NCBI GenBank assembly: GCA_947475855.1
Contig: CANJPN010000075.1
Coordinates: 1-15,907, forward strand
Source: Bradyrhizobiaceae bacterium
GTDB lineage: Bacteria; Pseudomonadota; Alphaproteobacteria; Rhizobiales; Hyphomicrobiaceae
Direction of reading: 5' to 3'
Length of the DNA stretch: 15,907 nucleotides
Made by a program: the position numbers and the translations under genes. How positions within the stretch are numbered: the stretch's first letter is position 1; every line of letters starts with the position of its first letter. The notes beneath the pieces are model-generated. The model did no database searches. It was given only the letters and a program-made list of their open reading frames with translations, and was not told where the DNA came from. Positions 1 to 7,062 of this stretch are shown piece after piece.

Positions 1-1
1 G

Positions 2-40
2 ATCGAGCAGTCGGGCGATCGGATGTTCAACACGGGCTGA
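2..40 (+). CDS. Possible 3' end of an unidentified gene
   Basis: Reading from base 2, the plus strand gives IEQSGDRMFNTG followed by TGA at 38-40. The fragment is too short to assign a family. It would converge on the M15 peptidase gene, leaving 12 bases between the two stops. A small hairpin (CGGGC, loop TGA, GCCCG, 34-46) covers the stop and could help end transcription, but no T-run follows. Another frame is also open here, so this is only a possibility. Confidence 0.25.
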   Translation: MEQSGDRMFNTG

Positions 41-52
41 GCCCGCCATCGC

Positions 53-898
53 TCATTTCGCCAGCAATTCCGGCCGGTATTCGAAGTGCATGGTGTCATA
101 GTGATACCACTTGCCGCCCCAGATGAAGCCGTGGCGCTCGAACACCTCGACGATCTCGTAGGGTATTGCGTTTCGGTAGGCCTTGACCGCGCCGGGCTTG
201 CCGCCGTCCCACTGCCAATAGTGTGCGCGACCGATCGCGATATCGACGGCGATGCCGTGGCCGTGCGCGCTGACGCGGCTCGTGCCCGCAATCGCGCGGC
301 AATTGTACGTACCCGCAGACGGCTTCAGGTAGACGTCGAAACTCGCAGGCAGCGCATCCAATTCCGCCGAAATCGCCTTCAGTTTCTCCGCCACGCCATT
401 GATGCGCGAGACCTTCAGCGGCTTGCCCCACTTCTTCGGCAACCAAACGATATCGACGAGATTGCCTGCCACACCACCCGCTTTGCAGTTCCCGTACATC
501 TTGTCGAACAGCGCCGCGTTTCTGGCACGGCCAGGGTCCTCGTTACGCGCCGGATGTGATGCTGGTTTTCCCGCCACATACGGCTGCGCGAACATGTCCT
601 CGATGTCGGACGTCGCCAGCCTGTTCTCGTGATCCTTCGCACCCTTACCGTCGTCGATTGCCATCCGCGTCCCGTCCTTCCAGACGAGAAAGTTACCATC
701 GATGCGCTCGAGAAAATCAGGATAGGCCGCGACGAGGCGGGAGAGGTCGTTGGCAGGCTGGGCGAATGCGGAGGCGGCGATCAGCATGAGACAGCTCAGG
801 GCTGCGAAAGCAGTCGCGGCGAGGCCGCGGGTGGCGGCTCGCCCCCACGCCCCGACTGGCCGGACACCCGCCTCACCGCCCGTTTTTTGTTGTTTCAA
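53..898 (-). CDS. Exported M15-family (VanY/D-Ala-D-Ala carboxypeptidase-like) zinc peptidase
   Basis: Probable periplasmic peptidoglycan peptidase of the M15 family. The zinc motif SxHxxGxAxD is present as SAHGHGIAVD (about residues 210-219, counting from the TTG at 898), and the second zinc His lies in MHFEYRPEL near the C-terminus (H271). The expected H, D, H ligand set is therefore complete. The N-terminus has an Ala/Leu-rich hydrophobic stretch (LAATAFAALSCLMLIAASAFA) ending in an AFA signal-peptidase site, so export by Sec is likely. The frame opens at a TTG at 934, inside rarA. I prefer the TTG at 898, whose last two bases share the rarA stop (TTGA) and which has GGGGGCGG just upstream, suggesting translational coupling to rarA. 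The ATG 37 codons further in would cut the signal peptide. Two Cys (about 138 and 200) could form a disulfide. The physiological substrate is inferred from the family only. Confidence 0.8.
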   Translation of the reverse strand: MKQQKTGGEAGVRPVGAWGRAATRGLAATAFAALSCLMLIAASAFAQPANDLSRLVAAYPDFLERIDGNFLVWKDGTRMAIDDGKGAKDHENRLATSDIEDMFAQPYVAGKPASHPARNEDPGRARNAALFDKMYGNCKAGGVAGNLVDIVWLPKKWGKPLKVSRINGVAEKLKAISAELDALPASFDVYLKPSAGTYNCRAIAGTSRVSAHGHGIAVDIAIGRAHYWQWDGGKPGAVKAYRNAIPYEIVEVFERHGFIWGGKWYHYDTMHFEYRPELLAK

Positions 899-2220
899 GT
901 GCCGCCCCCACGTTTTTTGCGCAGCCCATCCCAATAGGCGAGGCGCTTGCGGATCTCCCGCTCGAATCCGCGCTCGGGGGGATCGTAGAACTGGCGGCGG
1001 CCCATAATCTCGGGAAAGTAGTCCTGGCCGGAAAACGCATCCGGCGTGTCGTGATCGTATTGATAGCCGTCGCCATAGCCCTGCTCGCCCATCAACTTGG
1101 TGGGTGCGTTGAGGATGTGCTTGGGCGGCGCGAGGCTACCGTTCTCTTTGGCCGCCCGCATAGCCGCCTTGTAGGCGACGTAGACGGCGTTCGATTTCGG
1201 CGCGGTCGCGAGATAGACGACGACCTGCGCCAGCGCGAGCTCGCCTTCGGGCGATCCCAGAAAATCGTAGGTATCCTTCGCCGCCAGCGCCATGGTCAAC
1301 GCCTGCGGTTCGGCAAGGCCGATATCCTCGACCGCCATGCGCACGAGGCGACGGCAGAGAAACAAGCGGTCCTCGCCGCCGTCGAGCATCCGAGCGAGCC
1401 AATAGAGTGCGGCGTCCGGGTCCGATCCGCGCACCGATTTATGCAAAGCCGAAATCAGGTTGTAGTGACTATCCTCGCTCTTGTCGTAGAGCGGTGCGCG
1501 GCGCTGCACGAGCGTGGCGAGTGCGTCACGGCCGATCGGCACGGTGCCGGCGGGCAGTGCTGAAAACACCTCGTCCGCAAGATTGATCGAGGCGCGGCCG
1601 TCTCCATCCGCCATCGCCTTCAGCGCCTCACGTCCGCCGGCATCGAGCGGTAGCGGACGGCCCTCCTCCTTCTCCGCGCGCACGAGCAGATCCTCGATCG
1701 CCTCGGGGCCGAGACGGTTGAGGACGAGCACCATCGCGCGTGAGAGCACGGCGGCGTTCAGCTCGAACGAGGGGTTCTCGGTGGTCGCACCGACGAGCGT
1801 GATCGTGCCGTCCTCCATGTAGGGCAAAAAGCTGTCCTGCTGGGAGCGATTAAAGCGATGGATCTCGTCCACGAACAGCAGCGTGCCACGCCCCTGCTCG
1901 CGGCGTGACTTGGCCCGGTCGAAGGCTTTCCGCAGGTCCTGAACACCAGAAAATATTGCCGAAAGCTGTTCGAGTTCTAGCTTGGTCTGCGCCGCCAGCA
2001 GCCGGGCGATCGTCGTTTTGCCGCAACCCGGCGGCCCCCACAGGATCATGCTGGGCACACGGCCCGCCTTCAGCATCCGGGTGAGCGTGCCCTCCGGCCC
2101 TACCAGATGGTCCTGGCCGGTCACCTCGTCCAGCGACTGCGGGCGCAGCCTGTCTGCAAGCGGGCGGGGCGCTGCGTTTTCCAGACCGGCGGCTTGAAAC
2201 AGGTTCGTCATCGCCAGCAT
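895..2220 (-). CDS. rarA: Replication-associated recombination protein A (RarA/MgsA AAA+ ATPase)
   Basis: Cytoplasmic AAA+ ATPase acting at stalled replication forks, related to the clamp-loader/RuvB group (family knowledge). Motifs in order: Walker A GPPGCGKTT (62-70), Walker B LLFVDEIH (114-121), sensor-1 region TLVGATTENPSF (141-152), Arg finger in VLSRA (R161). The C-terminal helical and tetramerisation part includes HYNLISALHKSVRGSDPDAA and the MGRRQFYDPPERGFE end typical of RarA. Length (441 residues) is normal and full. Two nearby starts are possible: ATG at 2220 (MLAMTNLFQ) or ATG at 2211 (MTNLFQ). Homologues usually begin close to the second, and neither has a strong ribosome site. 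The gene is transcribed divergently from the RlpA-bactofilin gene across a 158-base gap and probably co-expressed with the overlapping M15 peptidase downstream. Confidence 0.95.
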   Translation of the reverse strand: MLAMTNLFQAAGLENAAPRPLADRLRPQSLDEVTGQDHLVGPEGTLTRMLKAGRVPSMILWGPPGCGKTTIARLLAAQTKLELEQLSAIFSGVQDLRKAFDRAKSRREQGRGTLLFVDEIHRFNRSQQDSFLPYMEDGTITLVGATTENPSFELNAAVLSRAMVLVLNRLGPEAIEDLLVRAEKEEGRPLPLDAGGREALKAMADGDGRASINLADEVFSALPAGTVPIGRDALATLVQRRAPLYDKSEDSHYNLISALHKSVRGSDPDAALYWLARMLDGGEDRLFLCRRLVRMAVEDIGLAEPQALTMALAAKDTYDFLGSPEGELALAQVVVYLATAPKSNAVYVAYKAAMRAAKENGSLAPPKHILNAPTKLMGEQGYGDGYQYDHDTPDAFSGQDYFPEIMGRRQFYDPPERGFEREIRKRLAYWDGLRKKRGGGT

Positions 2221-2378
2221 CTTAAACCGGCACAGCGCGCCAAAGAAGAGCGCATCGGCAACGCGTAGAAGGACTTGTTTCGAATTCCGCGCAAAAACTC
2301 CAGCGATTTTTCACTGTTTTAGATCAGTTTCGAGCTTTCCAGCAGCATGCCGAGCGGCACTCCCACGAACGGTCCTTC

Positions 2379-3938
2379 ATGACGAGCAATGCGGACAGCA
2401 CCGGTGCGTCATGGCACCAGGGATGGCGCCTTAAGGCATTCGCCTGCGCAGCCGCAGCAATTCCCCTTGGCATGGCTGTCCAACCATCGCCGGGCGACGC
2501 GAAGGCCCCTGGCGTATCCCACTGCTACAGGAGCATCTGTCACCGTGTGCGAACGGTAGAGCAGACCCGGCGCATGATAGGCCAGCCCTTCAAGGTCGAG
2601 ACGTCATACTACGACATTCCAGGCGTCGACCGGTTCAACACCGGCACTTACACCTCGAACGGCGAACGCTTCGACGCCAATGACTCAGCTCGGGTGGCGA
2701 GCGCCGACCTGCCCGACGGCACCGAGTTGCTGCTGCGCAATCCGATCAATGGCCGTGTCAGTCACGTGCTCGTGAACGACTTCGGGCCATTTCGCGGCAA
2801 TCGCCGGCTGGATGTCACGCGCCGCGTGGCGGAAGATCTCGACTTCAAGCACAAGGGCGTTGTTCAGCTCGACGTGATCGTGATCGCAGCGCCAGCCGAC
2901 GATGATCTCACCTATCGCCGCAATCGTGAACGCAGGGCTACGCGAGGGCATCTCGGCGTCGTGTTCGAGCCGGAAATGCCAGCTTTGGTTTCAGGCCTCG
3001 TGGCCGAGCGCAATCTTGCCCCGCAACCTGGAAATGCCATCGCTGCTCGCGAGCAGTCGCCACCCGAAACGGCGGTGACCGGCCCCCGTCGTGAGGCGGA
3101 CGTCGTTGCGTTCGCCGATCCCGTTCCCAGCGATAACGCCGAATACGAGCGCCTCGCGAATGCCAGCTCCATTGAACAGCAGCCGCCGTCGCACCTCCCG
3201 GGACTGAGCGTCATCGTCTTCGGCAGAGACGTCGAAGCGCATGCGACGTCACAGACCTCTACCGAATTGCTGCCCGCGACGTCAGAACCACGCCCCGCCT
3301 CTCCCGCTCTCGTGACCGCGCTGAACGCACCCGCAGCCGAAGGCAACCATGACACCAGCGACCACACGACGGCCGAGTTCACCCCGTCGGCGTCAGTTGC
3401 CTCAACCTTGGAATTTGGAAGTTTGGCGACAGCCGCCGTTGCGACATCCGATTTCGCTGCCGCCATATCGGGATCCCCGCCGAACCGAAACCTGCTCTTC
3501 GCTCTCCTGGCTGGGTTGTTGAGCGTGACGCTGGCGGCGTCTCTTTCCGCCGGACATCGCAATTCCAAACGGACCGCACCCACTCGCCAGCTACCAGTGG
3601 CCGGAAAATCAAGGCTGGCGAGGACGCGTAGCACCGAGCTTGCACCGGTCGCGTCGGCAAGTGCGCCCGCGGTTTCCAGCGCAGCACAGGACAAAGCCGA
3701 AGTCAGCGTTCGCCTCACGCAACCTGCCATCACCGGACCAGATCGCACAGGCACCCTCATCGCAGCGGATATCACAATCGAAGGCCAACTGCGCACGACG
3801 GGACGTGTCGAAATCGCAGGCAGGATCAAAGGACGGATCGAGGCGGACGAGCTTATCGTTCTGGAGGGGGGAGTCGTCGAAGGCGACGTCATCTGCCGTG
3901 CCTTGGAAATCGCGGGCACGCTCACCGGTGAAATCTAG
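2379..3938 (+). CDS. RlpA-like double-psi beta-barrel / transmembrane / bactofilin fusion protein (bactofilin domain cut by a TAG)
   Basis: A 519-residue protein with an unusual architecture. Residues 19-43 form a signal peptide (Ala-rich core, AKA cleavage site). CYRSICHRV (49-57) introduces an RlpA-like double-psi beta-barrel (about 72-172) with DRFNTGTYTSNGERFDA, LPDGTELLLRNP and VNDFGPFRGNRRLDV. In classical RlpA such barrels cleave or bind denuded peptidoglycan. Residues 175-370 are a Pro/Ala/Ser/Thr-rich low-complexity linker. One hydrophobic helix (371-392, LLFALLAGLLSVTLAASL) is followed by HRNSKR, so the positive-inside rule puts the C-terminus in the cytoplasm. Residues about 457-519 are bactofilin beta-helix rungs (GTLIAADITIEGQL, GRVEIAGRIKGRIEADELIV, GGVVEGDVICRALEIAGTLTGEI). 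Bactofilins polymerise in the cytoplasm and organise wall enzymes, so the topology is coherent. The TAG at 3936-3938 ends the protein about 39 residues short of a normal bactofilin fold. The ATG at 2379 is the only sensible start, though its ribosome site is weak. Confidence 0.85.
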   Translation: MTSNADSTGASWHQGWRLKAFACAAAAIPLGMAVQPSPGDAKAPGVSHCYRSICHRVRTVEQTRRMIGQPFKVETSYYDIPGVDRFNTGTYTSNGERFDANDSARVASADLPDGTELLLRNPINGRVSHVLVNDFGPFRGNRRLDVTRRVAEDLDFKHKGVVQLDVIVIAAPADDDLTYRRNRERRATRGHLGVVFEPEMPALVSGLVAERNLAPQPGNAIAAREQSPPETAVTGPRREADVVAFADPVPSDNAEYERLANASSIEQQPPSHLPGLSVIVFGRDVEAHATSQTSTELLPATSEPRPASPALVTALNAPAAEGNHDTSDHTTAEFTPSASVASTLEFGSLATAAVATSDFAAAISGSPPNRNLLFALLAGLLSVTLAASLSAGHRNSKRTAPTRQLPVAGKSRLARTRSTELAPVASASAPAVSSAAQDKAEVSVRLTQPAITGPDRTGTLIAADITIEGQLRTTGRVEIAGRIKGRIEADELIVLEGGVVEGDVICRALEIAGTLTGEI

Positions 3939-4058
3939 GCACACGATCTGAAGGTCCGCAGCACCGGCCGCGTCGATGCATCGATCGAGGTGACGGCCAT
4001 CACCATTGAGCCGGGGTCATGGTTCGAGGGCCACGTTCGCCAACGCCGGACGGACTGA
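3936..4058 (+). other. In-frame bactofilin continuation after the TAG
   Basis: After the TAG at 3936 the same frame stays open for 39 codons to a TGA at 4056-4058. Its translation is recognisably the missing end of the bactofilin domain: AHDLKVRSTGRVDASIEV, then TAITIEPGSWFEGHVRQ, matching the familiar TGRVxGxI and IExGAxFEG rungs. No frameshift or other stop intervenes. The full-length product would be 559 residues counting the TAG position. Either this is a recent nonsense mutation, a sequencing error, or a stop that is read through. TAG serves as an ordinary stop for the dehydratase, fadI, fadJ, fadE and mntA in this window, so general TAG recoding is unlikely. Confidence 0.85.
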
Positions 4059-4102
4059 AGCAATCGACGCCCCACCCTGCTTAAGTGAGCAGCAACATTG
4101 AC

Positions 4103-4121
4103 GCCCGCCTGATGTGCGGGC
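4103..4121 (+). other. Small hairpin between the bactofilin gene and the Bug operon
   Basis: GCCCGC (4103-4108), a 7-base loop and GCGGGC (4116-4121) form a perfect 6-bp stem. No T-run follows, so it is a weak candidate for a terminator. It could be an attenuating leader structure for the operon starting at 4173. Confidence 0.3.
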
Positions 4122-4172
4122 AACGTCGTCTTGAATATTGGCTGCAATTTGCGAACTCTTCGGGAGGATACC

Positions 4173-5144
4173 ATGCCGCTTCGACCTTCACGCCGCGCCG
4201 TAGTCGCGGGGTTAGGCGGTCTCATTGCCTATCCGGCGCTTGGGCGGGCCGCATATCCCGACAAGAACGTGACGATCGTTCACGGCTTTCCCGGCGGCAA
4301 CGGCGACTTCCTCGCACGCATCGTCGCGGATGGCCTGACCCGTATCTTGGGCGCGACCGTGGTCGTGGAGGCCAAGGCGGGCGCGGGCGGCACCATCGCA
4401 TCGACCCACACAGCGCGAGCGGCACCCGACGGCTACACACTGATGATCATGGTCGGCGGGCATGCCGTCTCGGCCGCGCTCTACAATCAACTGGCCTTCA
4501 AGCCGGTCGACGACTTCACGATGATCTCGATGCTGACGGAGTTTCCCTTCGTCTTCGCAACCTATCCCGATCACCCGGCCAAGGACGCCAAAGAGTTCGT
4601 CGAATACGCGCGCCGGGCAACCGAGCCGCCCCTGTTCGGAACGCCAGGTAACGGAACGGGACAACATATGTCCGCGGAGCTGTTCGGCTCGATGGGCAAG
4701 TTCAAGCTGAAGCACGTGCCCTATCGTGGCTCGGGCCAGGGTGTCGCGGACGTGCTCGGCAAGCGCATCGACTTCATCTCGGATACGCCGACGGTGACGG
4801 TGCCGCTGATCCAGGACAAACAATTGCGCGCTCTCGCCGTCACAGGCGACAAAAGGTTCTTCGCGCTGCCGGATGTACCGACAATCGCGGAAGCTGGGGT
4901 CGCCGGCTACTCGACAGGCTCTTGGCTCGGTCTCGTCGGCCCTGCCGGCATGCCCCCCGACGTCGTCGCGCGCCTCAACAAGATGGTGCACGAACTACTC
5001 GCCGAACCAGCCACTGCGAACAAATTGCGCACCGCCGGCAGCGAAGTCACTCCGACGACGCCGCAGGCATTCAAAGAACGGCTTGAAAGCGACATCGCCA
5101 AGTGGGTCGGTGTCGTACAGAGCGCGGGCATCCAGAAAATCTGA
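4173..5144 (+). CDS. Bug/TctC-family periplasmic solute-binding protein with twin-arginine-like signal
   Basis: Binds a small organic acid (usually a carboxylate) in the periplasm for tripartite tricarboxylate-type uptake or for sensing. Family marks: YPDKNVTIVHGFPGGNGD at the start of the mature chain, EAKAGAGGTIAST (about 66-78), RAAPDGYTLM (82-91), GNGTGQHMSAELF and VPYRGSGQGVADVLGKRIDF in the middle, and a C-terminal helical tail. The start is set by a strong ribosome site, GGGAGG, 7 bases before the ATG at 4173; the frame extends upstream to 4131 without one. The signal peptide reads SRRAVVAGLGGLIAYPALGRA, with a twin arginine before a modest hydrophobic core, which suggests Tat export. 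Length 323 residues is normal. It is the first gene of a four-gene operon. No TctA or TctB membrane partner is present, so the transporter must be elsewhere or absent. Confidence 0.9.
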   Translation: MPLRPSRRAVVAGLGGLIAYPALGRAAYPDKNVTIVHGFPGGNGDFLARIVADGLTRILGATVVVEAKAGAGGTIASTHTARAAPDGYTLMIMVGGHAVSAALYNQLAFKPVDDFTMISMLTEFPFVFATYPDHPAKDAKEFVEYARRATEPPLFGTPGNGTGQHMSAELFGSMGKFKLKHVPYRGSGQGVADVLGKRIDFISDTPTVTVPLIQDKQLRALAVTGDKRFFALPDVPTIAEAGVAGYSTGSWLGLVGPAGMPPDVVARLNKMVHELLAEPATANKLRTAGSEVTPTTPQAFKERLESDIAKWVGVVQSAGIQKI

Positions 5145-5186
5145 TCGCTGGCGGACACGAGTGCTGCCATTAGCAAGAGAACCGTC

Positions 5187-6065
5187 ATGGACCTGGCTGC
5201 CATCGAGGCTTCGCTGAATACGGCCATCGGCAAGAGCCGCACGGTCGAGGACTTTGTGTCGCCATCAATCGTCGAACGGTTGTCGGTAACGCTGGAAAGC
5301 AGCGCCTCTCCGCCTCGCGCGGGAGATCGGCTGCCGTTCGGCTGGCACACTGTTTTCTGTCTGCAAGCACCAGCCCGTCGCGCACTGGGTGCCGATGGGC
5401 TCCCCGCGAGCTTCGATCAGATCCCGCCCGTTCCCATGCAGCGGCGCATGTTCGGCGGCGCGCGGCTGACGTATCATCGGCCATTGATCGTCGGGGAGCC
5501 GATCCGATGCGAGAGCTCCGTTGCCACCGTGAAAGTGCGATCGTCGCCGTCATCCCACATGGCGATAGTGACGCTCCGGCATGGCTATACCGGCGCGAGC
5601 GGCCTCTCTCTCACGGAAGAGCAGGACATCATCCACCTGGAGCCGCTCGGCGGTGGAGGTGAGAAATCGACGAGCGCACAAGATACGATGCCAGCGCCGA
5701 CGTGGGTCCGACACGTGACGCCCGATCCCATCATGCTGTTTCGTTTTTCGGCGCTGACTTTTAACAGCCACCGCATCCACTACGACGCGCCTTACAGCGC
5801 AGACGTCGAGAAGCTCCCGAACCTCATGGTGCAGGGCAAGCTGATTGCGCTCCAACTTCTGGAAACCGTGCGCTCAGCAGCACCTTCGGCGCAGCCGCGG
5901 AGTTTCGAGTACCGATCGGGACGTCCACTGTTCGCGGACGCGGCCTTTGCGCTCTCGGCATGTCTCGACGAGACCCGCCTCTCAGCAAAGCTATGGGCCA
6001 GCGATGCCGGAGGCCGGACGGTCCAGAGCGCGTCGATGAGTTTCGCTGAGCCCGTCCCGAGGTAG
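5187..6065 (+). CDS. Hotdog-fold acyl-CoA dehydratase/hydratase (FAS1-like dehydratase domain; mesaconyl-CoA hydratase-like)
   Basis: Probable enoyl-CoA type hydratase of the MaoC/HTD2 group (292 residues, cytoplasmic, no signal peptide). The N-terminal half carries the FAS1-like dehydratase signature RRMFGGARLTYHRPLIVGEP (87-106). The C-terminal hotdog carries LTFNSHRIHYDAPYS (190-204), equivalent to the catalytic Asp/His hydratase-2 loop of these enzymes. Relatives act on mesaconyl-C4-CoA, itaconyl-CoA or similar branched unsaturated CoA esters. It lies 42 bases after the first Bug gene and 23 bases before the second, on the same strand, so it is part of one operon with the CoA-transferase at 7063, which would supply its CoA thioester substrate. 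The ATG at 5187 has only a weak AAGAGA ribosome site. The exact substrate cannot be read from the sequence. Confidence 0.8.
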   Translation: MDLAAIEASLNTAIGKSRTVEDFVSPSIVERLSVTLESSASPPRAGDRLPFGWHTVFCLQAPARRALGADGLPASFDQIPPVPMQRRMFGGARLTYHRPLIVGEPIRCESSVATVKVRSSPSSHMAIVTLRHGYTGASGLSLTEEQDIIHLEPLGGGGEKSTSAQDTMPAPTWVRHVTPDPIMLFRFSALTFNSHRIHYDAPYSADVEKLPNLMVQGKLIALQLLETVRSAAPSAQPRSFEYRSGRPLFADAAFALSACLDETRLSAKLWASDAGGRTVQSASMSFAEPVPR

Positions 6066-6088
6066 TCACTCTCAACAGGATGTAACCG

Positions 6089-7057
6089 ATGTTCAAGCCG
6101 CTGCCCGCCCTGCTGCTTGCCGCCATCGCCCTTGTTTCACCCTTGCACGCTCAGGAGACGTACCCCAACCGAGCGCTGCGGATCATCGTGCCGTATCCCG
6201 CCGGCGGCACGGCGGACGCGATGGCGCGGGCGCTCGGCAATGAGTTGACTCAAGCCTGGAGCCAGCCGGTCGTGATCGACAACCGGCCCGGCGGCGGCAC
6301 GGTCGTCGGCGCACAAGCTGTCGCGCGCGCCGCGCCGGACGGCTACACGCTGTTGTTCGCGACGGACTCGACGCTCACCATCAATCCGCACCTGTTCAAG
6401 AGCCTGCCCTACGATCCCGTGAAGGATTTCGCGCCGATAACCGTGCTGGGCTTCCAGGAGTTCGCGCTGGTGGTGAATCCTGCCGTTCCCGCCAACACGC
6501 TCGAAGAGTTCGTGGCGCTGGCGAAGGCGAAGCCGGGAACGCTCAACTACGGATCGTTCGGCAACGGCAGCCAGCCGCATCTCTACATGGAGATGTTCAA
6601 GCAGCTCGCCGGGATCAGCGTTGAGCATGTGCCCTCGAAGGGCGTCGCGCAGGTCGTAACGGATCTGCTGAGCGGCCAAATCCAAACGTCATTCGTCGGC
6701 GTCTCGGCGGCGGGATTGATGAAGAGCGGCAAGGTGCGCGGGCTCGCGGTTGGTGGCGACAAGCGTTCCCCGCTGTTCGGTGACGTGCCGACGTTCAAGG
6801 AGAAGGGCTATCCGCAGATGTACGCGCGGGCGTGGTGGGGCATCGCATCGACCGGAGGCACGCCGCGAGCCGTTGTAGACCAGGTCAATCAAGCGATCCG
6901 GAAAATTATCGCGACCACTGAGTTTCGCGACAAGCGCATGCTCGCGCAGGGCCTCGAACCCGCCGACGGCACGCCCGAGGATTTCGCCAAGCTGATCCGC
7001 GAAGATGCACAGCAATGGGCAAAAGTGGTCGCGATGGCGGGCATCAAGCCGGAGTGA
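6089..7057 (+). CDS. Bug/TctC-family periplasmic solute-binding protein with Sec signal
   Basis: Second Bug protein of the operon, 322 residues. The signal peptide (PLPALLLAAIALVSPLHA, cleavage near residue 21) has no twin arginine and indicates Sec export. Mature-chain marks are ETYPNRALRIIVPYPAGGTAD (22-43), IDNRPGGGTVVGAQAVA (63-79), RAAPDGYTLLFA, SLPYDPVKDFAPIT and LNYGSFGNGSQPHLYMEMF. AGGAT lies 9 bases upstream of the ATG. It is clearly diverged from the Bug protein at 4173 and is closer to the canonical family in the PYPAGGTAD ligand loop, where the other has GFPGGNGD, so the two probably bind different ligands. The gene ends 5 bases before the CoA-transferase start. Confidence 0.92.
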   Translation: MFKPLPALLLAAIALVSPLHAQETYPNRALRIIVPYPAGGTADAMARALGNELTQAWSQPVVIDNRPGGGTVVGAQAVARAAPDGYTLLFATDSTLTINPHLFKSLPYDPVKDFAPITVLGFQEFALVVNPAVPANTLEEFVALAKAKPGTLNYGSFGNGSQPHLYMEMFKQLAGISVEHVPSKGVAQVVTDLLSGQIQTSFVGVSAAGLMKSGKVRGLAVGGDKRSPLFGDVPTFKEKGYPQMYARAWWGIASTGGTPRAVVDQVNQAIRKIIATTEFRDKRMLAQGLEPADGTPEDFAKLIREDAQQWAKVVAMAGIKPE

Positions 7058-7062
7058 TCTGC

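Noticed and set aside
2221..2378. Divergent promoters between rarA and the RlpA-bactofilin gene
   Set aside because: The gap must hold promoters, but no -35/-10 pair with acceptable matches and spacing was found. The short ACTG...CAGT repeat near 2315 is too weak to call.
2912..3925. 337-codon open frame on the minus strand opposite the RlpA-bactofilin gene
   Set aside because: Its product is Ser/Arg/Ala-rich with no recognisable domain, while the plus-strand frame carries clear RlpA and bactofilin motifs. It is an antisense shadow in GC-rich DNA.
4098..4126. Possible promoter TTGACG with 17-base spacer before the Bug operon
   Set aside because: The -35 is good but the -10 (CAACGT) matches consensus poorly, and the spacer is the GCCCGC hairpin. 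Not strong enough to call.
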